This document shows positions 34,601-41,625 of a stretch of 64,000 nucleotides of DNA, piece by piece. The notes below the pieces were generated by a model. It was given only the letters and a program-made list of their open reading frames with translations. It had not been told where the DNA came from and did not search any database. How positions within the stretch are numbered: position 1 is the first letter of the stretch; each line of letters begins with the position of its first letter. The stretch is from contig JAAVCF010000010.1 of assembly GCA_014802445.1 (NCBI GenBank), positions 62,001 through 126,000 on the forward strand, in the 5' to 3' direction. This DNA is from Bacteroides sp. (GTDB lineage Bacteria; Bacteroidota; Bacteroidia; Bacteroidales; Muribaculaceae). The translations under genes and the position numbers were made by a program.

Positions 34601-34674
34601 ACAGTCATGTTCTGGGCATAGCCGCAGAGCGAGAGTGTCATGATTGCTGCGAGCAATAGAAACAGCTTTTTCAT
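31666..34674 (-). CDS. SusC/RagA family TonB-linked outer-membrane transporter
   Basis: A 1002-residue TonB-dependent transporter. Signal peptide (LFLLLAAIMTLSLCGYAQ), then a carboxypeptidase-regulatory-like domain (residues about 24-100, DSENDEPLVGATVMPLGGGT), the plug domain (about 110-230, GEVIVTGYGSAKKLGSIVGA, then ITVLKDAASVAIYGSRAANG), and the barrel to the terminal YEIGLDVTF. No STN (FecR-interacting) domain is present, so self-induction through an anti-sigma factor is unlikely. It pairs with the downstream SusD to import an unknown oligomer. Confidence 0.95.
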   Translation of the reverse strand: MKKLFLLLAAIMTLSLCGYAQNMTVHGVVVDSENDEPLVGATVMPLGGGTGTATDLDGEFSLSLPANVKDLQVSYVGYATQKVKVTPNMTIRLVNDNKLGEVIVTGYGSAKKLGSIVGAVSVVGEDALENIPTATFVDALQGQVSGLSIYSSSGDPSSTDNQIRLRGVNSINAGTTPLFILDGAPVSESVFTTLNPSDIESITVLKDAASVAIYGSRAANGVIVISSKKGKFGEKAKVTVRANMGWSQLARDGVEMMNSEQYIQFRDKVGLPVSDDMRNAWEVYGINTDWLKETYSSSSPTYSIDGTVQGGGENLSYYVSLNHYANEGIVAQSSMRRESLRFNLNARVNDWFRVGLQTNLGYTKYETNNESNAVYSGSGIYVTNPMVFARKALPMDSPYYWTVKDGQAHFGDRAEWLHFSGIPTPESNEAGRSVWRNKLTINATLSEQLNPVKGLTIRAQQNVDAYDQRISNYGFVREPYYTPMGDYVDYQGNTEGYNQQSFGRYYAFTYTNTAEYNISFGNNSEHTITALLGEESIIAKSESFGLFASGIQDNRTLLLPNATSITPSDLSQSISSQTFNSIFLNASYNYDSRYFVEATYRRDGSSKFAPGHRWANFWSVGAMWNLKNEKFLVPYTWLDNLQAHLSYGTTGNSSISNYMYFGYVAPFGTPYQGNSGIGISNPQNPTLSWETVNSLDFGVNFGFLNIFTGEVDYYWKKTTDMLLAVPWSYTTGFGSAWGNIGDMVNTGIDFDIRADIIKTKDWYWAVRGNFNYNHNEITHLYNDQDELTMAGANMQYKVGHDAGALYSVRYAGVDPRDGQQQWIDCDGNLTKEYNQERDAVLLGKSLYAPWGGGFGTDLRWKGISLKADFTWAAKKYMLNNDLYFCQNSNFATDFNQTTKMLDVWTEPGQVTDIPAYGQALQFDDRWVENASFVRLKNLTIQYSFPAALLSKLYLQSLNVHFTGRNLLTFTNYTGYDPEPETNIVAFYYPNTRQYEIGLDVTF

Positions 34675-34786
34675 ACAATAGAATTAAAAAACATATATGA
34701 TTAGTAAAACATTTCCTTGAAGGAATTCCTAAAAATTATTTAACTTTTGCCTGTCAATGTCGGGATTTGGGATTGGATAATCGATG

Positions 34787-34794
34787 CAAAGTTA
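34787..34794 (-). promoter_or_regulatory. putative -7 box for susC
   Basis: The minus strand reads TAACTTTG, a full -7 match, 113 nt before the susC start. No -33 TTTG is seen at about 20 nt. The leader carries two small palindromes, TTCCTTGAAGGAA (34713-34725) and AGGAATTCCT (34721-34730). Confidence 0.45.
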
Positions 34795-34949
34795 ATAAAT
34801 ATTGTTTAACTTAAAAACATCTTTATGCAAATGACGTTATTTTTCTGTTAAAATGTAATACTCAGGCGTATGTTTTAGAACATAAAAAGGAGGTTGAAAC
34901 AAGTTGAATCCAAAAAGAAGAATTTTGTAGCTTTTTGCGCTGTTTTTGC

Positions 34950-35103
34950 TGAAAAATCGCATCGCTGCGGAAGCTGCCCGACGGGCCCGGCGGTGAAAGT
35001 GTCGGCCGGAATGGCATCCGGCAGCCCGCGCTGTGAAGGACCTCCGGCAGGGCCCGGAAATGGCCCGACGGGAGCTCCTGCCGGCACGCTCCGGGCAAAG
35101 TTC
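34950..35103. other. structured GC-rich island in the susC/C10-protease divergent region
   Basis: Within a 617-nt AT-rich gap this block is very GC-rich and full of inverted repeats: GCCGGA/TCCGGC (35005-35022), CCGGCAGG/CCTGCCGG (35044-35084) enclosing GGGCC/GGCCC, and two direct copies each of GCCCGACGGG and GGGCCCGG. Read on the minus strand it would end in CGCA-GCGA-TGCG (a GNRA tetraloop stem) followed by ATTTTT. It may be a small RNA or a repeat element. ORFs through it look spurious. Confidence 0.45.
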
Positions 35104-35154
35104 TTAAAAAATCCAATGAAGTGCAATTTTATGGTTAAAAAACATATTAACCGA

Positions 35155-35185
35155 TTGGGAATGTGCAGGATTTTTAGTAACTTTG
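35155..35185 (+). promoter_or_regulatory. promoter for the C10 protease/fimbrillin operon
   Basis: TTG at 35155-35157 and TAACTTTG at 35178-35185 are spaced by 20 nt. The transcript would have a leader of about 100 nt. Confidence 0.7.
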
Positions 35186-35291
35186 TGATTGCTTCAAAAG
35201 AAGTGTGGTCAAAATGTGCGCCACCTTATTATATAGATTATATAGAGAATCAAAATTAGCACAGGTTTTTATCATTATCATATCTTCAAGT

Positions 35292-36923
35292 ATGAAAAAA
35301 ATCTTATTAACCGCAATAGCGGCATTATGCGTGGGCGGCGCTTGGGCAGCTCCCGTAAGCGCCGACAGGGCCAAAGCCACTGCCGTGGCATTCATCAAGG
35401 GCCAGACCGGGCGCGACGTCACCGTCAAGGAGGTGGTGACCCAGAATGACAGCTACTATATCCTCAACCTTGCCCAGGGCGGCTGGGTGATTGTGTCGGC
35501 CGACGACACCGCCACTCCCGTGCTCGGCTATAACACCCGCGGCTCGATGTCATGGCACACCGTGCCTGACAATATGCGCCACATCCTCAGTGACTACACT
35601 CGTGAGATGCGTGCCATCAAAGCCGCCGGCATCAAGACTCAGAACAGCGCATGGCGCTCTGTGGGCTCGCGAATGATGTCGCGCGCCGGAGCCAGCGTGG
35701 ACCCTCTGATTCAGGTTAACTGGAACCAGACGGCTCCCTTCAATGAATATTGCCCCGGCTCGGGCAACTCAAAGGCCATTGTGGGCTGTGTGGCTGTGGC
35801 GATGAGCCAGGCCATGAGTGTGCAGCGCTATCCCGCGCAGCCTCAGGGTACTCAGACCTACGGCTCGGCCAACTACGGTCAGATCACCATCAACTACGAC
35901 GCCGAGAAGGCTTATGACTGGGAGGCTATCCTCAAAGGCACCAACCGCTACAACGAGACCGCCCGTCTGCTCTATCACGCCGGTGTGAGTGTGGAGATGG
36001 ACTATGGCACCGAAGCCTCGGGCATCCCCAGTAACCGAATTGATCGCGTGACCACCGCGCTGGCCAACAACTTCGGCTACAACCGCGACGAACTGCGCTA
36101 CATCTGGCGCGCCAACTATGCCGGCGACTGGGAAAGCCTGGTGCTCAACGAGCTCAACGCCGGTCGCGCCGTGATTTACAACGCCGTTGACTCAAAGGGC
36201 AACTATGGCCACTCATTCAACGTGGACGGCTATGACGGCAACCATATGTATCACGTGAACTGGGGCTGGGGCGGCTACGGCGACGGTTTCTTCACCCTCG
36301 ACAACCTCTCTGACGCCTCTATGGGCATGAACTACGACTCAAGCCACGTGGTGGTTATCGGTATCGGCTCGCCCAACCAGGTGCTCCGCTCCATCGAGCT
36401 CTCTGACATTGTGATTGACGAGAAGCTCCCCGCCGGAACCGTGGTGGCTCAGGTGTCAGTGAACGGTAAGGAACCTGAAAGCACCTACAAGCTCGAACTG
36501 TTCGGTCCCTTCAACCAGATGACCAACAAATATGATGAAGTGCCCTTCAAGCTCCAGGGTGACCTGCTGGTGACCACCGAAGTGCTCGCCAAGCGCACCG
36601 AACCCTATGAAGTGAACATCCGTGTGGAGGACAGCGCCACCAACACCCGCCTGACCTCAAGCTTCGCCATCAGCGTGGTTGAGCTCCGCACCATCGCCCA
36701 GGCCACCTCAGTGGAGTTTGACCGCAACAGCGGCGACCTCCTCATCAAGACCCGCAACGGTGTGAACTACACCATCACCGGCAAGAACGGTGTGCAGCTC
36801 ATGAGCGGAACCCTCTCGCCCGTGCCTCACCTCACTGTCAACATGAACAAGCTTGACGAAGGCGAGAACATCCTGACTCTCAGCGCCGGCGGCGAAACCA
36901 AGACCCTGCGCATCAAAAAGTAA
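35292..36923 (+). CDS. C10 family cysteine protease (streptopain/SpeB-like), exported
   Basis: A 543-residue protein from ATG 35292, where a signal peptide starts (KKILLTAIAALCVGGAWAAP). The pro-domain covers about residues 22-115 (VSADRAKATAVAFIKGQTGR, GGWVIVSADDTATPVLGY). The catalytic domain has Cys166 in VGCVAVAMSQ, His307 in YGHSFNVDG and the Trp-rich loop HVNWGWGG, the same order and spacing as SpeB. Beta-rich C-terminal regions end in a short domain like a type IX sorting signal (LTVNMNKLDEGENILTLSAG). It is likely secreted or surface-attached. A fimbrillin gene follows after 42 nt. Confidence 0.92.
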   Translation: MKKILLTAIAALCVGGAWAAPVSADRAKATAVAFIKGQTGRDVTVKEVVTQNDSYYILNLAQGGWVIVSADDTATPVLGYNTRGSMSWHTVPDNMRHILSDYTREMRAIKAAGIKTQNSAWRSVGSRMMSRAGASVDPLIQVNWNQTAPFNEYCPGSGNSKAIVGCVAVAMSQAMSVQRYPAQPQGTQTYGSANYGQITINYDAEKAYDWEAILKGTNRYNETARLLYHAGVSVEMDYGTEASGIPSNRIDRVTTALANNFGYNRDELRYIWRANYAGDWESLVLNELNAGRAVIYNAVDSKGNYGHSFNVDGYDGNHMYHVNWGWGGYGDGFFTLDNLSDASMGMNYDSSHVVVIGIGSPNQVLRSIELSDIVIDEKLPAGTVVAQVSVNGKEPESTYKLELFGPFNQMTNKYDEVPFKLQGDLLVTTEVLAKRTEPYEVNIRVEDSATNTRLTSSFAISVVELRTIAQATSVEFDRNSGDLLIKTRNGVNYTITGKNGVQLMSGTLSPVPHLTVNMNKLDEGENILTLSAGGETKTLRIKK

Positions 36924-36965
36924 CAAAAAATTCCATCTCCGCATCCATCAGAACATCATAAAGTT

Positions 36966-38114
36966 ATGAAACTCAACAAATCATATATATGGAGCCTTGT
37001 GGCTCTGACCTCACTCTCGCTCGCCGCCTGCGGCGAAAAGGATGATCCCGCTCCCAACGGAGGCTCGGGCGAAGGAGTGGAAATCGGTATCAAGACCAAC
37101 GTGACCCTCAACACCCGCAGCGCCCTGATTGAGGAGCTTAAGGACGGACACGAGATGAACGTGTGGATTGACGTCACCTCCGAGCTGGGAGCTACCGTGC
37201 TCTCCACCCAGGTGCACGCAACCAACAATGCCGGCACATGGCAGTTTGACAAGAGTGTGAAGCTCGACAAGGGTCAGACGGCCGAAATCTATGCCGTGTA
37301 TCCCTACACCGAGGGTGCCACAAGCTATAAGGCTGTGCCCGTCGACATCACCAAGCAGGTTGATGTGCTTTACAGCGGCAGCGCCTCCTATGCTTCCTAC
37401 ACCTCAAACGTGGTGACCCTCAACATGAAGCACGCCCTGTCAATGCTCTCTGTCAACATCAAGAAAGAGGACAGCTACAGCGGCAACGGCGTGATCTCAA
37501 AGATGAAGGTGAGCAAGAGCCCTCTGGTGGCCACCAAGGGTACGCTCAACGCCGCCACCGGCAAAATTGAAGTTACCGAGACCGGCGATCTTGCCGGCGA
37601 CGTGAACGCTGCCATCGGTGCCAGCGGCATCCAGGGCGCTCTGCCCGCACTGTGGGTGGCTCCCTTCTCCTCGAAGGACCAGCCCGAGCTGATGATGACC
37701 CTCACCATCGACGGGAAGGACTACACTGTGGCCCTCCCCGAAGTGAGCATGAAAACCGGCTGGCAGTATATTTTCCACGCTGTGCTCTCAGGCAACGGCC
37801 TCGTGTTTGTGCCTGACGCAACCGAGGAGTATGCCCTCAACAAGGCCGACGATGAAATCGGCACTCTCACCGGCCACGGTGTGATTTCGTTCACCTTCAA
37901 GGGTGGCAAGTTCGTGTTCCCCGCCTTCGCCGGCGACAACGTGTTCGGCAACATCAAGGCTGCCGACGGCTCAGCGGCCAACTACACCATCGGTGGCTCG
38001 CTTGACCTCTCGTCAGCATCAAGCCAGGAAGTGGTGGTGGAAACCTGGAACTCCACCGGCTTCTCTCTCTCCAACATCGAGGGCGTGGAAGCTATTGACC
38101 TCAGCGCTTATTAA
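36966..38114 (+). CDS. Fimbrillin family (Mfa-like) lipoprotein
   Basis: A 382-residue lipoprotein (signal ending SLSLAAC, Cys about 22) with the fimbrillin pattern: an Arg-containing N-terminal segment (TNVTLNTRSALIEELKDG) that could be the protease processing site of prepilins, IYAVYPYTEGAT and VVTLNMKHALSMLSVNI. The last is the typical core strand of Mfa-like/FimA-like domains. The C-terminal half is a second beta domain. No anchoring or minor-pilin genes follow, so it may be an orphan pilin or surface adhesin. It shares a transcript with the C10 protease and ends at a hairpin. Confidence 0.82.
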   Translation: MKLNKSYIWSLVALTSLSLAACGEKDDPAPNGGSGEGVEIGIKTNVTLNTRSALIEELKDGHEMNVWIDVTSELGATVLSTQVHATNNAGTWQFDKSVKLDKGQTAEIYAVYPYTEGATSYKAVPVDITKQVDVLYSGSASYASYTSNVVTLNMKHALSMLSVNIKKEDSYSGNGVISKMKVSKSPLVATKGTLNAATGKIEVTETGDLAGDVNAAIGASGIQGALPALWVAPFSSKDQPELMMTLTIDGKDYTVALPEVSMKTGWQYIFHAVLSGNGLVFVPDATEEYALNKADDEIGTLTGHGVISFTFKGGKFVFPAFAGDNVFGNIKAADGSAANYTIGGSLDLSSASSQEVVVETWNSTGFSLSNIEGVEAIDLSAY

Positions 38115-38156
38115 TCCATTCGCTTCATTCTCATCACTGAATAATGAAACCGTAAA

Positions 38157-38201
38157 GCCGACCGGACTCTGCGTGACATCGCAGTCCGGTCGGCTCTTTT
38201 T
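38157..38201 (+). terminator. terminator between fimbrillin and btuB-like gene
   Basis: GCCGACCGGA (38157-38166) pairs with TCCGGTCGGC (38185-38194), with an inner CTGCG/CGCAG stem, followed by TCTTTTTG. It ends only 7 nt before the btuB-like start, so it may also control that gene. Confidence 0.85.
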
Positions 38202-38207
38202 GTGACG

Positions 38208-40256
38208 ATGAAACTCTGCAGGCTGCTCACAGCTATGGCCCTTGCGGCGACGGCTATTGCCGGCCGCGCCGACACCCCGGCTGCCGCCGTGCCTGACTCG
38301 GTGAGTCTGGGCGAGGTGACGGTCAGGGCGCGCCGTCCCTTCGAGCAGGTGATTCCGGCGCAGACCCTTGCCGGCGACAGGCTCGAAGCGCTGCGCTCAC
38401 AGAGTGTGGCCGACGCCCTGCGCTACTTCTCGGGAGTGCAGATCAAGGACTACGGCGGGGTGGGGGGCGTCAAGACCGTCGACATGCGCTCTATGGGCAC
38501 CAATCACATGGGAGTGTTCTACGACGGCATCCAGCTCGGCAACGCCCAGAACGGGCAGATTGACCTGGGCAAGTTCTCGCTTGACAATCTGGAGGCCATC
38601 GACATGTATAACGGACAGAAAAGCGACATCTTCCAGAGCGCAAAGGACTTCGGGTCGGCCGGTACGCTCTACCTCCAGTCGCGCCGCCCCGAGTTTGACG
38701 ATGGCGAACGCTGGAAAGGCAACGCCACCTTCCGCACCGGCTCCTTCGGCCTGGTGAACCCCTCGCTGAGGTTTGACTACAAGCTCTCGGAGCGCGTAAC
38801 CGCCACCGTCAGCGCCGAATACACCTATGCCACCGGGCGCTACAAGTTTCGTTACCGCCGCCTCTACACTGACCACACCGTGGCGTGGGACACCACCGCC
38901 GTGAGGAAAAACGGCGGTATCAACGCCCTCCGCGCCGAGGCGGGAGTGTATGGCACCCTGCCGCGCGGCTACTGGCAGGGCAAGTTCTACTATTACGACT
39001 CATCGCGCGGCATCCCCGGCGCTATTGTCAACAATGTGTGGAAAAACTCCCAAAAGCAGTGGGATAGGAACTTTTTTGTGCAAGGCCGATTCAGGAAGAC
39101 GCTTAGCAACCTCTATGCCCTGCAGGTCAATGCCAAGTATGCCCGCGACTACATGCGCTACCTCAACCCCGACACCACACTGATGTATATCGACAACGAG
39201 TTTTGGCAGCATGAAACCTACATCTCCGTGGCCAACCGCCTCTCGCCGCTGAAATGGCTTGACATCAACGCCTCGGCCGACTGGCAGTGGAACAAGCTCG
39301 ACGCCACGCTGGCCAACTTCTCCCGCCCCGTGCGCCACACCATCCTCGGCGCCCTCGCCGCGGCGGTGAACCAAGGTCCCTTCCGCGGCCAGGCAAGCAT
39401 GCTCTGGACCCATGTGACTGACCGCATCACCCTGGCCTCGGCCGAACACCCCGGCCGCACCTCGCGCTTCAGCCGCCTCACACCCGCCGTGTTTGTGTCA
39501 TGGCAGCCCTCACGCCCCTTGACTCTGCGCGCGTTCTACAAGCGCATTTTCCGCATGCCCACGTTTAACGACCTTTACTACACCGACATTGGTAACGCCG
39601 ACCTCAAGCCCGAATATGCCACGCAGTGGAACGTCGGCGCCGTGCTCCAGCGCGACTTCCCCTCGGTGTGGTTCAACTCCCTCAACCTCACCCTCGACGC
39701 CTATTATAATAAGGTGACCGACAAAATCATCGCCGTGCCCAAAGGCACGGGGCAGTATCGCTGGATGATGATGAACATAGGAAAGGTGAAGATTCTCGGC
39801 ACCGATCTCACCGCCAACCTCCGCTTCACCATTGCCGGACAAGTGTATCTGCTGGGACGCCTCACCTACACTTTCCAGCGTGCCATGGACTTTAGTGATC
39901 CCACCGACACCCGCCCCGGCGGCGCCGGCACCTACAAGGGCCAGATTGCCTACATACCCCGCCACAGCGGATCAGTGGCAGGCACCCTCCAATGGCGCCG
40001 CGCCGAGCTCAACTATAGCTTCATCTACGTTGGCGAGCGCTATCACAACTCCTCAAACATCCGCGAAAACTACGAGCCTTCATGGTACACCCATGACCTC
40101 TCCGCCTCCTATCGCCTCCCCATGCCCGGGCGCCGACCCTCGACCCTCAAGCTCGGCCTGGAGGTCAACAACCTCTTCAACCAGCAGTATGAGGTGATTC
40201 AAAACTATCCCATGCCAGGACGCAACTTCAAGATTATCCTCACCTACGACATATGA
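38208..40256 (+). CDS. btuB: TonB-dependent outer-membrane receptor, BtuB-like (vitamin B12)
   Basis: A 682-residue receptor with a signal peptide (LLTAMALAATAIAGRA), a TonB-box-like segment (SLGEVTVRARRPFEQVIP), the plug (QSVADALRYFSGVQIKDYGG, MRSMGTNHMGVFYDGIQLG) and a 22-strand barrel ending in FKIILTYDI. It lacks the SusC-type N-terminal domain. The overlapping downstream BtuG-like gene and nearby cobalamin riboswitch point to corrinoid import; B12-specific ligand residues cannot be judged by eye. ATG 38208 is chosen over GTG 38202. No ordinary promoter or riboswitch lies between the terminator hairpin and the start. Confidence 0.85.
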   Translation: MKLCRLLTAMALAATAIAGRADTPAAAVPDSVSLGEVTVRARRPFEQVIPAQTLAGDRLEALRSQSVADALRYFSGVQIKDYGGVGGVKTVDMRSMGTNHMGVFYDGIQLGNAQNGQIDLGKFSLDNLEAIDMYNGQKSDIFQSAKDFGSAGTLYLQSRRPEFDDGERWKGNATFRTGSFGLVNPSLRFDYKLSERVTATVSAEYTYATGRYKFRYRRLYTDHTVAWDTTAVRKNGGINALRAEAGVYGTLPRGYWQGKFYYYDSSRGIPGAIVNNVWKNSQKQWDRNFFVQGRFRKTLSNLYALQVNAKYARDYMRYLNPDTTLMYIDNEFWQHETYISVANRLSPLKWLDINASADWQWNKLDATLANFSRPVRHTILGALAAAVNQGPFRGQASMLWTHVTDRITLASAEHPGRTSRFSRLTPAVFVSWQPSRPLTLRAFYKRIFRMPTFNDLYYTDIGNADLKPEYATQWNVGAVLQRDFPSVWFNSLNLTLDAYYNKVTDKIIAVPKGTGQYRWMMMNIGKVKILGTDLTANLRFTIAGQVYLLGRLTYTFQRAMDFSDPTDTRPGGAGTYKGQIAYIPRHSGSVAGTLQWRRAELNYSFIYVGERYHNSSNIRENYEPSWYTHDLSASYRLPMPGRRPSTLKLGLEVNNLFNQQYEVIQNYPMPGRNFKIILTYDI

Positions 40257-41389
40257 CACTCTCCCGACTCACCGCCGTGCTCCTTGCGCTCCTTACGCTG
40301 GCCGCATGCCGCCAGGAGGAGCTGATTCCGCTGCCTGAAACCGAAATCACCCCCACTCCGACCATCAGCGGAGTGGACGGCTTTTATCTGCTCAACGAGG
40401 GCAACATGGGCTCCAACAAATCGACCCTCGACTACTGGGACGGCACCACGGGCGAGTATCGCCGCAACATCTTTGCCGCCGCAAACCCCACCGTGCCCAA
40501 GGAACTGGGCGATGTGGGCAATGACCTGGCCATCTACGGTTCGCGCCTCTACGCCGTCATCAACTGCTCCAACAAGGTGGAGATTATGGACGCCGCCACC
40601 ACCCGCAAGCTCGGCCAGGTGGACATACCCAACTGCCGCTGCATGGCCTTTGACGGCCCCTACATGTATGTGACCTCCTATGCCGGTCCGGTGAGAATAG
40701 ATCCCGACTATAAGCAGATTGGCTACGTGGCGAAGGTGGACACCGCCACGATGGCGGTTGTTGACACCGTCCATGTGGGCTATCAGCCTGACGGCATAGC
40801 CATTGTCAAAGGGAAGGCCTATGTGGCCAACTCCGGCGGCTATATGGTGCCCAACTATGAGAACACGGTGAGTGTGATTGACCTCGCCTCAATGCGCGTT
40901 GTTGACGCCATCGAGATTGCCATCAACCTCCATCATGTTGTGGCCGACAGGTCAGGCCGGCTCTGGATAAGCTCGCGTGGTGACTATTACGACACCGAAG
41001 CCCGCCTATTTTGCTACGACCCTGCGGCCGGCAGGGTGCTCGCCGAGATGGAGTTGTCGGTGGGGTCTATGTGGCTCGATGGCTCGCGGCTCTATGTAGT
41101 GGCCACACAGTGGAGCTACGTCAGCATGGACCGCGAGGCCTCCTATGCCGTCATTGACACTGACACACAGACCATCCTCACCCGCAATTTCATCACCGAC
41201 GGCTCCGAGGCGAAAATCCGCATCCCTTACGGCGTGGCCGTCAATCCGGTGACAAAGGACATCTATGTGACCGATGCTCTTAACTATGTGAACCCCGGCA
41301 ACCTCCACTGCTACACTCCCGACGGCAAGCTGCAGTGGACCGTGAGAACCGGCGACATCCCCGCCCATTTCGCCTTCCGCACCCGTTGA
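40253..41389 (+). CDS. btuG: BtuG-like surface beta-propeller B12-binding lipoprotein (YncE/DUF5074 family)
   Basis: A 378-residue lipoprotein (LLALLTLAAC, Cys about 19). Repeated propeller blades are visible as LAIYGSRLYAVINCSNKVEI, DGIAIVKGKAYVANSGGYMV and YGVAVNPVTKDIYVTDALNY. BtuG in Bacteroides is a seven-bladed propeller that captures B12 with extreme affinity and hands it to BtuB, and its gene neighbours btuB there as here. The 4-nt overlap with btuB (ATGA) suggests coupled synthesis of a receptor-lid complex. Confidence 0.85.
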   Translation: MTLSRLTAVLLALLTLAACRQEELIPLPETEITPTPTISGVDGFYLLNEGNMGSNKSTLDYWDGTTGEYRRNIFAAANPTVPKELGDVGNDLAIYGSRLYAVINCSNKVEIMDAATTRKLGQVDIPNCRCMAFDGPYMYVTSYAGPVRIDPDYKQIGYVAKVDTATMAVVDTVHVGYQPDGIAIVKGKAYVANSGGYMVPNYENTVSVIDLASMRVVDAIEIAINLHHVVADRSGRLWISSRGDYYDTEARLFCYDPAAGRVLAEMELSVGSMWLDGSRLYVVATQWSYVSMDREASYAVIDTDTQTILTRNFITDGSEAKIRIPYGVAVNPVTKDIYVTDALNYVNPGNLHCYTPDGKLQWTVRTGDIPAHFAFRTR

Positions 41390-41400
41390 GGCTTCGCTTT

Positions 41401-41431
41401 TTTGGCGAGTGAATAAGTTTTGCTATCTTTG
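41401..41431 (+). promoter_or_regulatory. promoter of the cobalamin riboswitch transcript
   Basis: TTTG (41401-41404) and TATCTTTG (41424-41431) are spaced by 19 nt. Transcription would begin just before the riboswitch. Confidence 0.8.
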
Positions 41432-41439
41432 CCCCCGTG

Positions 41440-41617
41440 AAGCTGCGAGGGAACGGGGTGAGAAGCCCCGACAGTCCCGCTGCTGTGAGTCTCTGTGAGG
41501 CACTGCGCTTTATGTCACTGGGAAAGCCCCCGGGAAGGCGCGCAAATGCCGAGACAAGTCAGAAAACCTGGCCGCTTCCACCTTATATAATATATAACGG
41601 CCCGCGAGGACGGGTAT
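41440..41617 (+). promoter_or_regulatory. Cobalamin (B12) riboswitch
   Basis: Canonical elements appear in order: AGGGAACGGGGTGAGAAGCC (41448 on), CCCGACAGTCCCGCTGCTGTGA, a variable stem, the B12-box-like GTCACTGGGAA (41514-41524), CCCGGGAAGGCG, and GACAAGTCAGAAAACCTGGCC (41552 on). A final hairpin, CCCG-CGAGGA-CGGG (41601-41614), sits just ahead of the ATG at 41626. It could be the distal kissing-loop stem that controls ribosome access. A short ORF through this element is not a gene. Confidence 0.92.
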
Positions 41618-41625
41618 AGTGATTT

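Noticed and set aside
34894-35259. A 121-codon frame, and minus-strand frames over the same place, in the susC/C10-protease gap
   Set aside because: Composition changes abruptly where the GC-rich island starts and ends, it has no signal or domain, and the last part overlaps the C10 protease promoter.
41437-41619. A 60-codon open frame beginning just after a promoter
   Set aside because: It runs entirely through the cobalamin riboswitch, whose conserved bases explain the sequence.
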